Origin: a virus
Length of the DNA: 64,000 nt
Virus record (IMG/VR): IMGVR_UViG_3300033153_003354
Span: 1-64,000 of that record
Reading direction: 5' to 3' (one strand)
Below are positions 1-8,808 of the stretch, piece by piece. The translations under genes and the position numbers were made by a program. Position 1 is the stretch's first letter. The number at the start of each line of letters is the position of its first letter. The notes under the pieces were generated by a model. The model made no database searches. It had not been told where the DNA came from and saw only the letters and a list, made by a program, of their open reading frames with translations.

Positions 1-369
1 GATGATCGTCTTGAACAACTTCGAGAAATAGATGCTAGGTTGGGTGCTCTTGGACAAGTTGAAGAAGATATAAAAACTTCTATAAAAAATTGGTTGGAAT
101 CCAATCAAAAAAGGAAAGAAGAATTTGATGCAGCCAATGTCACAATGTGGTCCAGACAAATGAAAAAATATGATCCATCTGTTGTAAAAGCTGTGTTGGA
201 TAGGTATGGATTGTTTTATATGGTTATGGATGTTAAAAAGGGTGAAGTTGATAAGGTCTTAAAGAGTGGAAGATTATCACCAGAAGATAAACAACAAATC
301 ATAGATTCTGGAACAAACGCATTTGGTAAACCATCATTGAGGATAAAATTCAAACCAAAGAAGGAATAA
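1..369 (+). CDS. Partial hypothetical protein (C-terminal part)
   Basis: The frame is open from the first base and ends with TAA at 367-369, so the window begins inside a gene; 122 residues are visible. The sequence is charged and helical-looking, with a Lys-rich end (KIKFKPKKE-like tail). No catalytic motif is visible and I do not recognise the family. The stop lies two bases before the ATG of the glycosyltransferase, so the two are probably co-transcribed. A TTG at 40 is the first possible start inside the window, but nothing marks it as real. Confidence 0.6.
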   Translation, partial: DDRLEQLREIDARLGALGQVEEDIKTSIKNWLESNQKRKEEFDAANVTMWSRQMKKYDPSVVKAVLDRYGLFYMVMDVKKGEVDKVLKSGRLSPEDKQQIIDSGTNAFGKPSLRIKFKPKKE

Positions 370-371
370 GA

Positions 372-1364
372 ATGGACATACATTATCTTGGAGAGGAAAT
401 ATTTGGTGAGTCACTATTTAATGAACCCAGACGATATTATAATTTTCCACAGCGGAGAAATCATATTCTACATGAACTACAAAGAGGAAAAAATAGAATT
501 TTTATTACACAATTTTCTACACTCTATGGATTCACAAAGAGAATGAATGGTAGGATAGAGAAAAATCATGTAACAATCACAGATAGTCCATTATTTGCAT
601 TTAATGATGGTCCCATAGATGTGTTTGATTTTTCTGTTTGGTATCCAGAAATCCGCAAAGAAGAACATGGAATGGATCGTGGATACCATTTAATGAAACA
701 CAACCTTGAAAAAATATTAAAACGTGTTAAATTGGTTGTTGTTAAAACTGAATGCGGAAAAGAATTTTGTAAAGAATTCAATGATAACATTGAGATCATA
801 CCAACACCAGTAGATACAGAAATGTTCAAACCTGGTGAATCTCCAGATAAATCAGATGTGTTTACAATGATATATGCTGGAAAAATAACAAAGTGGACAC
901 GGAATCTTGTCAATATATGTGATGTAGTGGAAGAATTTGATGGTCAAATCAAGTTTGGTATAGTAGGTGATGGGCCAAGTAAAGAAGCTCTCACAGGTCA
1001 ATATAAACACACTTCTATCATTGGACCATTTTCACATTCTGATATGCCGGATATAATGCAACAAGCTGATGTTGGTATTTATCCTGCTAATGATGATTGT
1101 CCAATGGTTGTTCCAGAATATTTTGCTTCTGGACTTCCAGTTTTTGCATTTGATGGAAAAATTAGTACAAGTGTCGAACACAAGAAAAATGGGTTTTTGA
1201 GTGATACAAGTGTAAATGATATATCATCTACCATAGAAGATATGTTAAATGATAATGATAAATTGAAAGAAATTGGGAAAAATAATAGGGAAGTAGCAAT
1301 TAGGGATTATGATATTAAGAAGATCGGGATGAAATACAACCAAGTTATCCGAGGATTAAGATGA
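372..1364 (+). CDS. Glycosyltransferase, GT-B fold (group 1 / GT4-like)
   Basis: A 330-residue protein with the C-terminal half typical of group 1 glycosyltransferases: a Rossmann start (YAGKITKW near residue 158), a GDGPSKEAL loop, then VPEYFASGLPVFAF near residues 245-258, which carries the nucleotide-sugar-binding glutamate and the SGLPV turn. It ends with the EHKKNGFL element. Such enzymes transfer a sugar from an activated donor. In a virus the target could be virion protein, modified viral DNA or a host surface glycan, and the sequence does not say which. The stop overlaps the next ATG (ATGA), so translation is likely coupled to the radical-SAM-like gene. Confidence 0.8.
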   Translation: MDIHYLGEEIFGESLFNEPRRYYNFPQRRNHILHELQRGKNRIFITQFSTLYGFTKRMNGRIEKNHVTITDSPLFAFNDGPIDVFDFSVWYPEIRKEEHGMDRGYHLMKHNLEKILKRVKLVVVKTECGKEFCKEFNDNIEIIPTPVDTEMFKPGESPDKSDVFTMIYAGKITKWTRNLVNICDVVEEFDGQIKFGIVGDGPSKEALTGQYKHTSIIGPFSHSDMPDIMQQADVGIYPANDDCPMVVPEYFASGLPVFAFDGKISTSVEHKKNGFLSDTSVNDISSTIEDMLNDNDKLKEIGKNNREVAIRDYDIKKIGMKYNQVIRGLR

Positions 1365-2701
1365 AGGTTGTAATTCTGAACCCACCTAAACTTTTCAATC
1401 CATACGAAACCTATTTGTTAGTTGGTACTCCATCATATAAACAACATGGCAAGATAGATAATATATCAAATCTCATCATTGGACAAACATTAAAAAATAA
1501 TGGTTATGATGTTGTTCATATAGATGCATACAATGAAAATCTAACAATTGAACAAACCAGAGATAGATTATTGAAAGAAATCCCATTCAATTGGTTAGTT
1601 GTTAATACAGAAACACACCTAGATTATGATACCCCATTAAGTAGTTTTGAAAATATTACAACGTGTTTGTCTAAACCATTTTTAAAATCTTTAAAAACAA
1701 GATCCGTGTTGTTTGGAACACACTCAATGTTTGAGAAACCACCAATTTGGTTTAATTTTAATGTTGCTGGAGAAGGTGAAACAGCAGTACCAAATTTAAT
1801 TCTTCAATTTGATAATGGAATACAAATCAAAAAATTTCAAACTGCATCTCCAGTGAATCAAAATAAGTTGGTTGTTCCTAATGTAGAATCATTTAAATAT
1901 ACAAATTCAATGGATTCTTTGTATTTTTTTGATAATGGTGGAAAAACAATACAGATGTTAACATACCGTGATTCATTTTCAAACAACAGAAATACATTTA
2001 ATCCGAATAATAATTACAATGATAGATATAAATATGAACGAGAAATTATTGACCAACTAAATATAATACATGATATGGGTGGTAAATGTGTTATATTAGA
2101 TGAAATAAATTTCGATTGGGTCAATTTAAATTTACTTCATAAAAATCTCAAAGATTTAGATTTATATTTTGCAGGAAAAATTAATCCAAAACATCTTCAA
2201 AATAAAAAGCAAGTATTAAAACTTCATGATATTGGATATAGAACAATCGAATTAGATGTTTTATCATACAATGATCCAATACATAAAAACATAAATTCAC
2301 CATTGACTAAAACTGTTATTAATAAGGCTATAAACAATTGTAATCGTGAAGGAATAGAATTGGTTGTTAATTTGCTTTTGTTTTTACCTGGAGAAAGAGA
2401 ACAAACACTAAAAAATAATCAAAAATTCATAGAAAATAACAATTTCTTTGGCAATAGTTCTTATATTTGTATGGTATATCCAACATCAATGTTAGCAAAA
2501 GAATTTAGAATTGGTGGGATGATTCCATCAATAGAATCTGCTGGATTAGTTTCTACTCCATGGAAAACAATGAATACAATTAGAAAAAGATGGCGTGATT
2601 TTGATGCAGAATATAATAGTCCATCTATAATTGAAATGTTAAAACACAATCAACCGGAAGCATTTATGAACTGGAGAAATGGCATAAATTTATTTGAATA
2701 G
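1361..2701 (+). CDS. B12-binding/radical-SAM-like protein lacking cluster cysteines
   Basis: A 446-residue protein whose layout follows B12-binding radical SAM proteins. The N-terminal 130 residues resemble a cobalamin-binding Rossmann domain (MKVVILNPP start, GEGETAVPNLI). A TIM-barrel-like part follows, with YEREIIDQL, VILDEINFDW and the late GIELVVNLLLFLPGE strand. Where the CxxxCxxC motif should bind the 4Fe-4S cluster, the sequence reads TYRDSFSNNRNTF with no cysteine. It may therefore be an inactive, regulatory or repurposed member. The start overlaps the glycosyltransferase stop. The fold call is an inference from strand pattern, so it is moderately sure. Confidence 0.55.
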   Translation: MKVVILNPPKLFNPYETYLLVGTPSYKQHGKIDNISNLIIGQTLKNNGYDVVHIDAYNENLTIEQTRDRLLKEIPFNWLVVNTETHLDYDTPLSSFENITTCLSKPFLKSLKTRSVLFGTHSMFEKPPIWFNFNVAGEGETAVPNLILQFDNGIQIKKFQTASPVNQNKLVVPNVESFKYTNSMDSLYFFDNGGKTIQMLTYRDSFSNNRNTFNPNNNYNDRYKYEREIIDQLNIIHDMGGKCVILDEINFDWVNLNLLHKNLKDLDLYFAGKINPKHLQNKKQVLKLHDIGYRTIELDVLSYNDPIHKNINSPLTKTVINKAINNCNREGIELVVNLLLFLPGEREQTLKNNQKFIENNNFFGNSSYICMVYPTSMLAKEFRIGGMIPSIESAGLVSTPWKTMNTIRKRWRDFDAEYNSPSIIEMLKHNQPEAFMNWRNGINLFE

Positions 2702-2709
2702 GTGTTGAA

Positions 2710-3432
2710 ATGGAATTACCAGAGTGGTGGAAGCACAAGGAAAATTATGTGATTATGGATTGCTTAGAAGGCATGAAAGACATTCCTGATAACAGTGTGG
2801 ATTTAATATTAACTGATCCACCATTTAATGTTGGTATAGATTATGGTAAAAATACAAATGATGTTATGAATGATTCTGATTATTCATATTGGATAGAAAA
2901 AAGATTATTAGAATTTGAACGTATCATAAAAAATGGAAAACCAATAATAATATTTACTGGCGATAAAAAAATATATTCAATATTAAATGCAGTTAAAAAT
3001 ACCAATTTAATGTTTCATCATCATTTTTTTAAATGGAATAAACCATCTGGTCAACGAGGATTGTCTGGTTGGGTTTTATTTAATCGTACAGAATTAGCAT
3101 TATTATTAACAAAAGGAAAACCACAACAAAATATATTAAACAGAAAAATACTATATTCTGATACACTTATACATGAAAACACAAAACCAAACGATAAAGA
3201 TGCAGTTAATCATCCATGTAGAAGACCAACAAAATTATATTCACATATAATCAAAGGAATGACCAAGAAAAATGATATAATCCTAGACCCGTTCTTGGGT
3301 TCAGGTACTACACTTTTAGCATGTAAGGAAACCAATAGAATAGGGTTGGGATTTGAGATTAACCCAGAGTATGAATCCATTATTAGAGATAGGACAATAT
3401 CTAAATCTGAAACTATAGGAGATTATTTCTAG
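2710..3432 (+). CDS. DNA methyltransferase (beta-class N4-cytosine/N6-adenine), PIP-like C-terminus
   Basis: A 240-residue SAM-dependent DNA methyltransferase. Motif IV (TDPPF, catalytic) comes first, near residue 37, and motif I (LDPFLGSGTT, SAM binding) comes last, near residue 193, which is the order of beta-class enzymes. No target-recognition domain stands out. The N-terminus (LPEWWKHKENY) is nearly the same as in the enzyme at 13,370, so they are paralogs. The last eight residues, SETIGDYF, fit the spacing of a PCNA-interacting box (hydrophobic at position 4, aromatics at 7 and 8), though the first-position Gln is absent. Start ATG follows a weak GGTG site. Confidence 0.88.
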   Translation: MELPEWWKHKENYVIMDCLEGMKDIPDNSVDLILTDPPFNVGIDYGKNTNDVMNDSDYSYWIEKRLLEFERIIKNGKPIIIFTGDKKIYSILNAVKNTNLMFHHHFFKWNKPSGQRGLSGWVLFNRTELALLLTKGKPQQNILNRKILYSDTLIHENTKPNDKDAVNHPCRRPTKLYSHIIKGMTKKNDIILDPFLGSGTTLLACKETNRIGLGFEINPEYESIIRDRTISKSETIGDYF

Positions 3433-3441
3433 GAGTATTTA

Positions 3442-4833
3442 ATGACAAACGAAACATCTTCCGTATGGCAAGATCTTGTGCCAACATATCATTATCCACC
3501 ATTACCAAGTGAACGACATTTGTATGGTAAACATTTAATAGAAGATTTTGAAGTAGTGTTTGGTAAAAAGGTATGGAATACCCCACATACTGATAAATTA
3601 GTATTGCATGTTGTATCTGGGCAACTTCAAGCAATGAAAAAAGTAAGACTTAATGTGTTAGATACACAACTTGATCTTCGGATTCATGGAACAGTGTTTC
3701 AAAGTTCAGGTAGTGGTAAGGGTAGGGCATTTAATGGTGCTGCTGAATTATGTCAATATTTAGATTTGAATTATCAACCAATCACAGAAATAACAGATGC
3801 TGCATTGATAGGATCATGGGAAAAAAATACAATCTATATTCCAAAAAAGGGAGAAAAAATAGTAAAAACATTATTGCCTGGTTGGTTACATCCATCACAA
3901 AACATACATATAATTGCAATGAATGAAGCCGAAGTTTTATTTTCAACAAAAGTTAGTCCACATGCAAAAAATACCATGACTTACTATCAGATAGCAATGA
4001 ATACAATGGGAACCAAAGATAATGAATTGGTGAAAAAACTCATCTCTGGTCCAGAACCAGTTGTTTGTAATCCAGAATTTTCGTTACTTTTAACTTCTTA
4101 TCTCCCAGAGAATTTACTTAAAGTCATTGTTGAGCGTGGATTTTTACAACGACAAATTAATGTTATCAATGATGTAACTTCTCAAGATCGTCTTGAAACA
4201 GCTCTTTATTCTGTGCATAATCTTGGGAAAAAACCAATAGGAAAATATTCATTGAAAGAAATAGGAGATAGGTTATTGGTGGTTAACCAGCACATTGAAA
4301 GCAACCCACACATTAATATTTCGGATGATGCAATAAATGGTATGGAGGTTGTTGTTAATGATATATTTAATCCACTTGATGAAGTATCTATATTTCCAAA
4401 AAAGAAATTGGAAGAATATGTTCATAGATATTTAGAACACACTTATAAAATTGCAACACATCACATGTTCTTTAGATTGGACAATACAATGAAATCCGAA
4501 GATGTTGCTTATGCAAAGAATTTCATAATTCCAATATGGAACAAAATAGTTTCATATATAGAAGATTCAGTTCAAGATAATCCAAAAGAACATGAAAAAA
4601 GAATAACAGAATATAGAATTATGAAAGAATGTTATGATGCTTTGGTAGCAGAAAAATTCACTACTGGATGGGTTCCATTACCAACACTTTCAAATTTATT
4701 GCAAAATCAATGGGATGTAAGTAGACCACTCACAGAAAAAAGAATAGAACGTGCAATAGAAGCAGGAATGTTTGAAAGAAAAAAGAAAGGACTTACTAAA
4801 TATGTTCATTTTCTTAAATTACCAAAGAAATGA
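3442..4833 (+). CDS. P-loop ATPase with C-terminal winged helix, candidate replicative helicase
   Basis: A 463-residue protein. A Walker-A-like SSGSGKGRAF lies near residues 88-97, a Walker-B-like strand with acidic end (IHIIAMNEAEV) near 152, and LLTSYLPENLLKVIV near 211 resembles a sensor segment. The pattern recalls DUF3987-type phage helicase/ATPase proteins. The last 60 residues (PLPTLSNLL to KYVHFLKL) look like a winged helix. It stands at the head of the replication genes, and no other MCM- or DnaB-like helicase is visible, so it may be the replicative helicase. That role is inferred. An AGGAG site precedes the ATG. Confidence 0.55.
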   Translation: MTNETSSVWQDLVPTYHYPPLPSERHLYGKHLIEDFEVVFGKKVWNTPHTDKLVLHVVSGQLQAMKKVRLNVLDTQLDLRIHGTVFQSSGSGKGRAFNGAAELCQYLDLNYQPITEITDAALIGSWEKNTIYIPKKGEKIVKTLLPGWLHPSQNIHIIAMNEAEVLFSTKVSPHAKNTMTYYQIAMNTMGTKDNELVKKLISGPEPVVCNPEFSLLLTSYLPENLLKVIVERGFLQRQINVINDVTSQDRLETALYSVHNLGKKPIGKYSLKEIGDRLLVVNQHIESNPHINISDDAINGMEVVVNDIFNPLDEVSIFPKKKLEEYVHRYLEHTYKIATHHMFFRLDNTMKSEDVAYAKNFIIPIWNKIVSYIEDSVQDNPKEHEKRITEYRIMKECYDALVAEKFTTGWVPLPTLSNLLQNQWDVSRPLTEKRIERAIEAGMFERKKKGLTKYVHFLKLPKK

Positions 4834-4840
4834 GAACAAA

Positions 4841-4850
4841 GTTTATATTG
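4841..4850 (+). promoter_or_regulatory. Archaeal TATA box ahead of the replication operon
   Basis: GTTTATATTG lies 39-48 bases upstream of the ATG at 4889, in the only sizeable gap of this region (4834-4888). A start site about 26 bases downstream of the box centre would leave a leader of some 15 bases that includes the AGGTGA ribosome site. Confidence 0.5.
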
Positions 4851-4888
4851 GTCTAGTAACATAAGAAAAATAACAATAGGTGAAAAAC

Positions 4889-5839
4889 ATGAAAGTACCA
4901 ACGGATGTAAAAACAGAATTGACAGGAATGGCTACAGCCATGGGAATTGATATGGAAATGATCAAAAAGGAATTTGGACAGATCGTTAAAGAATCATACC
5001 TGGCTGAATATGACATCGATGAACGATGCAGACAAGCAGCAAAAATATTGAAAGCAAGAATGGCAGATTCCTTTAGTGCTATGGGAGATGATTATGATGG
5101 AATAATTGTTCATATGACTGTTCCAAAGGAAATTGATATTAAAGCAAAAGGAGATAAACCAGCCAGAAAAGCAAAGATTGCAAACATATATGGAATATTT
5201 GCAAAGGTTGGTGACAAATCAAAACCAACATTTGCTAAAATAACATGCTGGGATGATGCAACCGAAACCCTTTCTATGATTGAATTGAATAAATCATATA
5301 AAATGAAATTAAATGGTGGACTAAAAGAGGGATACCTTCAGTTGTCATTGAATAACAAAATAATTCCAGAATCAATAGAACTAAACATTCCTCCACTCAA
5401 GGAAGTTGTTCCAAAATTGTTTAGATTGATTCGTTTATCAGAAGCATCACTAAATACTAGCAAGGGAAATGAACTAAAGATGGTTCGTGGTCGTGTTAGA
5501 AGTGAAGCTGTAATCAGTACAAAACTTGGAACTGATTTGGGATTAATCAAAATCATAGATGATACTGTTACTCCAGAAGAGTTAAAGAAGGATCCAGAGG
5601 GGTCAGAAATGACTATTATGTGTGATCCATCACTTGTGAAATGGGAACAAGGTTCTGATTTGTATTTCATTGGTGTTATTACCATGAATGATAAATATCC
5701 AACCCCAAGTATGAGAGCAGAATTGATAGTACCAATCCTTGGTATAGAAAAGTCTGATACATCAGTCATGAGAGAAGCAGCGTCAGAAGCAATATCAGAA
5801 ACAACTTCTGATGATGCAATAGACTTAACAGATTTCTAG
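4889..5839 (+). CDS. OB-fold single-stranded DNA-binding protein (RPA/SSB-like)
   Basis: A 316-residue protein. A helical N-terminus (about residues 1-60) is followed by an OB-fold-like stretch (KIANIYGIFAKVGD, then FAKITCWDD, then YLQLSLNN near 85-155) and a second beta-rich part (MVRGRVRSEAVIS onward). It ends in an acidic tail closing with DAIDLTDF. Acidic tails with a terminal Phe are how bacterial SSB and T7 gp2.5 recruit partner enzymes, and this one may work likewise. The ATG at 4889, with AGGTGA just upstream, is preferred over the in-frame GTG at 4880. It opens the operon with the RecA-like ATPase, PCNA and primase. Confidence 0.62.
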   Translation: MKVPTDVKTELTGMATAMGIDMEMIKKEFGQIVKESYLAEYDIDERCRQAAKILKARMADSFSAMGDDYDGIIVHMTVPKEIDIKAKGDKPARKAKIANIYGIFAKVGDKSKPTFAKITCWDDATETLSMIELNKSYKMKLNGGLKEGYLQLSLNNKIIPESIELNIPPLKEVVPKLFRLIRLSEASLNTSKGNELKMVRGRVRSEAVISTKLGTDLGLIKIIDDTVTPEELKKDPEGSEMTIMCDPSLVKWEQGSDLYFIGVITMNDKYPTPSMRAELIVPILGIEKSDTSVMREAASEAISETTSDDAIDLTDF

Positions 5840-5847
5840 GTGATGAT

Positions 5848-6927
5848 ATGGGATTTGAAAATTTTAAAGATGAAATCGAAGATGGTACTGAAGAACGAGA
5901 AGAACAAATTGAAGTAATGAATGAGGTTCCAATTGTTAATGGTTCATCATTGGTTGAAGATAGAGTATGGAAAATAATGATAGATGGTGAATCAGCTTCT
6001 GGAAAAACAGATTTCGCTCTTGGATGGATTAATTATGAAATTGAGGACCTTGGAAAAAAACCGGAAGATGTTCTTTTATGTATCATTGATTTAGATGATG
6101 GTGTTACACCATTATTGCAACAAGGAAGGGTAAAACCACAACATCGTGATAGAGTTTTGTATTTACCTTGTAAGGATTTTGCAAGTTTTTTAAGATCGTA
6201 TGAACAATTCAAACCAGTATTGATTGAACACAATGAAAAAACTGGAAATAAAGGAATGTTGTTTGTTGATAATATGCACCAACTTTGGGAATGGGCGAGA
6301 GAAAAATATACCAAAGATTCTTATGGTATGACAATGGAAAAACTTCTTATTTTGCGAAGAAAAAAGGCAATAGAAAATAATACTTTTGTTCCAACATTTG
6401 ATCAAATATCAGATTATGGAATTATAAATCCATTGCATAATGATCCATTGGAAGATATGAAATTTGAATCAAATAGATATTTCCATTATATTTGGGCAAC
6501 ACCAACAAAAAGTGAGTTTGAAACAAGAAAACCAAAACCAGGTGGTCAAAAAGACAACATCCTCCGAGTGGATTATCATCTTCGGAAATATACAGAAGGA
6601 GAAGATGTAAATCTTCGATACTTTGCAGATTTGATAAAGAATCGTGGATTATCAAGAACATTTGTTCATCTTGAAAATCCAACATTCTCACGATTTGCAA
6701 AAGCAATCGAAACCATCAAGGAAGCGGATAAAAATGTTCGTGAAATAGATTTACCAATTTTGCCCAATGACGAAAAGGATGTAGATGGTGAAGATGACAT
6801 TGGATGGAATTCAACATCTTCTGAAAAAGAAACAATTCCAAAAGAAGAAAAGGAACAAATTGAAGTTTCAAATGGAATAACAGAACAAGAAGAAATGACA
6901 GAAGATGAAGAAGATATTGAGTGGTGA
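5848..6927 (+). CDS. RecA/RadA-like P-loop ATPase
   Basis: A 359-residue ATPase of the RecA-like (phage AAA_24 type) class. Walker A is GESASGKT near residues 48-55, and Walker B is GMLFVDNM near 133-140. The last 70 residues are highly acidic and end EDEEDIEW, which looks like a disordered partner-binding tail. Its place between the ssDNA-binding protein and PCNA suggests a role in recombination-dependent replication or strand handling. It is shorter and more divergent than cellular RadA, and no HhH domain is seen at the N-terminus. Confidence 0.65.
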   Translation: MGFENFKDEIEDGTEEREEQIEVMNEVPIVNGSSLVEDRVWKIMIDGESASGKTDFALGWINYEIEDLGKKPEDVLLCIIDLDDGVTPLLQQGRVKPQHRDRVLYLPCKDFASFLRSYEQFKPVLIEHNEKTGNKGMLFVDNMHQLWEWAREKYTKDSYGMTMEKLLILRRKKAIENNTFVPTFDQISDYGIINPLHNDPLEDMKFESNRYFHYIWATPTKSEFETRKPKPGGQKDNILRVDYHLRKYTEGEDVNLRYFADLIKNRGLSRTFVHLENPTFSRFAKAIETIKEADKNVREIDLPILPNDEKDVDGEDDIGWNSTSSEKETIPKEEKEQIEVSNGITEQEEMTEDEEDIEW

Positions 6928-6932
6928 AACGA

Positions 6933-7730
6933 ATGACAAAAACAATAATAACAGCTAAACAATCAACATTTATAAAAATGTTAGATATGTTAGTTGGAGC
7001 AACAAAATCTAGGAAAACATATTTTGGTGAAGTTATTCTGGAGCTTACAACAGATACCATAAACTGTAAAGCTACTGATTCAGACCGAACAATTTTTTTG
7101 GTTTCTGAATTCAGAAATTTCACAGTAAAAACAACAAAGAAAGGAATGTCAATTGCAATCAGTCCTCTTACATGGTTGAAATATATGAACACTCTTTTTT
7201 CACCCGATGATGAAATTACAGTTGAATGTGAAGAACACACGATCAAGATCATCGGACCAAAAGATCAAGCAACAATACCAGCAACGGATCCAGAATTGGT
7301 CAACTCAAAGGTTGATGTTATTCCTTTCAAACTTGATGATAATGTTCCATCATATAAGAAAGGAACAATCAAAGCAACAACAATTGTTGAGATCGATGTA
7401 AATATCATGAGAGAACTCATGAAACGTGCTCAACTGGTAGGACAGTATTTTTATCCATTGAGTTTTCAAACACCAAATAAATTCACACCAACAGTTGGAG
7501 ATGTAACAAGGCGTGATAGTGCAACAATAACGTCTACATTTGATAATCTGGTGGTTGAAGGTGAGAACCTAGATGTTATATTAGCTGAAGGATTTGAAGT
7601 CATATTCAACTCTTTGGACGGTGTTGTGAAATTGCATGGTAAAACCAACTTCCCATTATGGGTAGTGAAAGAAACACAAGATTATACAGTTGGATTCATG
7701 GTAGCACCGAGAAAAGAATTATCTGATTGA
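6933..7730 (+). CDS. pcn: PCNA-like DNA sliding clamp
   Basis: A 265-residue protein, the usual length of archaeal PCNA. The ending FPLWVVKETQDYTVGFMVAPR matches the closing strand and the APR(I) end that archaeal clamps share, and two repeated beta-rich halves are visible. It should form the ring that holds PolB on DNA and is loaded by the RFC genes at 12.4 and 16.8 kb. I place the start at ATG 6933 because GGTG lies just before it; a GTG at 6921 would overlap the upstream gene. Its stop overlaps the TTG start of the primase. Many proteins here end in motifs that could bind this clamp. Confidence 0.82.
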   Translation: MTKTIITAKQSTFIKMLDMLVGATKSRKTYFGEVILELTTDTINCKATDSDRTIFLVSEFRNFTVKTTKKGMSIAISPLTWLKYMNTLFSPDDEITVECEEHTIKIIGPKDQATIPATDPELVNSKVDVIPFKLDDNVPSYKKGTIKATTIVEIDVNIMRELMKRAQLVGQYFYPLSFQTPNKFTPTVGDVTRRDSATITSTFDNLVVEGENLDVILAEGFEVIFNSLDGVVKLHGKTNFPLWVVKETQDYTVGFMVAPRKELSD

Positions 7731-8806
7731 GCTGGTACAGCATGATAGACACATTTTGGAATGAAACCCCAAGAGCAGTTGGATCACCATTCCAAAAAAT
7801 AGTTTGGTCCAAAGATGAATTGGATAAATTTATCAATGATTCTAATGGCCAAACTATTTGTTTTACTTCCCACAATTCTTATCCTAAAGTTGAAAGGGCA
7901 TTTGGAACACCATTAACCACGAATGTATCAAAGATTTTCATTGATCTTGATGATGAAAAGAAACCAGAAAACGCCTTGTTAGATTGTCGATATTTAGTAA
8001 AGTGGGCACAAAAAGAAGGACTTCCATTTGCTTCTGCATTTAGTGGAGGTAAAGGATTTCATTTTTATATTTTATTGGAACCACAAATTTATAATATCAA
8101 CACTGGTCTTGGTGAATATTTTAGAAACATCCAACAATGGGTGACAACAAAATTAAAATTAAGAACAGCAGATAAAAGAATCTTTGGTGATTCAAAACGA
8201 TTGTGTAGAATGTGGTATACTCAATATGCAAAAACCGAGAAAAAAACCAGAAAAATCATCATGGGAGATACAAAATGTGTTCCTCTAACACCTGGACAAA
8301 TCCTTCATTGGTCAATCAATGATATTATTGAATATTCAATAGAACCAGAGAAAATACAAGAAGAATTTCAACCAGCATATTCTGAAAAAACAGAATTGAA
8401 ATTACATGAATTTGCAAAGACGTTTGATATTAAGATCGAAACAGTAAGTCAAAGACAATATGTAAGAGAGGAAGAACAGTCAAAATATGTAAAACCATCC
8501 AATGATTACATAAAGAATTTGTTTCCTCGTAAATGTATGCACAACGAACTTCTTAAAGATAATCCAAATCATGATGCACGTTTTGCAGCAGTTGTTCATC
8601 TAAAATCCTTGGGATTTACTCCTGGGAAAATTTACAAGTTATTTTTATCTTTGAATTGGATCGATATAGGAAACACTGAAACAATGCGTTATCAAGTTAA
8701 TCACATTTATAATCGTGTTCCAGAATATAAATTGCCAACTTGTTATTGGATTAAAAAGAAAGGATTTTGTGTTGGTAAGGAATGCGAAAAATATTGGGAG
8801 GAATAA
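7727..8806 (+). CDS. AEP primase fused to PriL-type Fe-S domain
   Basis: A 359-residue primase. The catalytic AEP part shows FIDLDDE (metal-binding Asp73 and Asp75) and SGGKGFHFY (residues 106-114), both hallmarks of archaeo-eukaryotic primases. The C-terminal part (about 262-356) resembles the Fe-S domain of the large subunit PriL, with four cysteines at 270, 339, 348 and 353, NHDARFAAVVHLKSLGF and YQVNHIYNR. Catalytic and Fe-S domains, separate proteins in host archaea, are thus joined in one chain. TTG at 7727 overlaps the PCNA stop (TTGA); ATG at 7742 is an alternative start. Confidence 0.8.
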   Translation: MSWYSMIDTFWNETPRAVGSPFQKIVWSKDELDKFINDSNGQTICFTSHNSYPKVERAFGTPLTTNVSKIFIDLDDEKKPENALLDCRYLVKWAQKEGLPFASAFSGGKGFHFYILLEPQIYNINTGLGEYFRNIQQWVTTKLKLRTADKRIFGDSKRLCRMWYTQYAKTEKKTRKIIMGDTKCVPLTPGQILHWSINDIIEYSIEPEKIQEEFQPAYSEKTELKLHEFAKTFDIKIETVSQRQYVREEEQSKYVKPSNDYIKNLFPRKCMHNELLKDNPNHDARFAAVVHLKSLGFTPGKIYKLFLSLNWIDIGNTETMRYQVNHIYNRVPEYKLPTCYWIKKKGFCVGKECEKYWEE

Positions 8807-8808
8807 GA

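Noticed and set aside
6716-7252. Long minus-strand frame over the RecA-like and PCNA genes
   Set aside because: It mirrors well-supported plus-strand genes, is Ser/Phe/Ile-rich as antisense frames in A+T-rich DNA are, and has no ribosome site.
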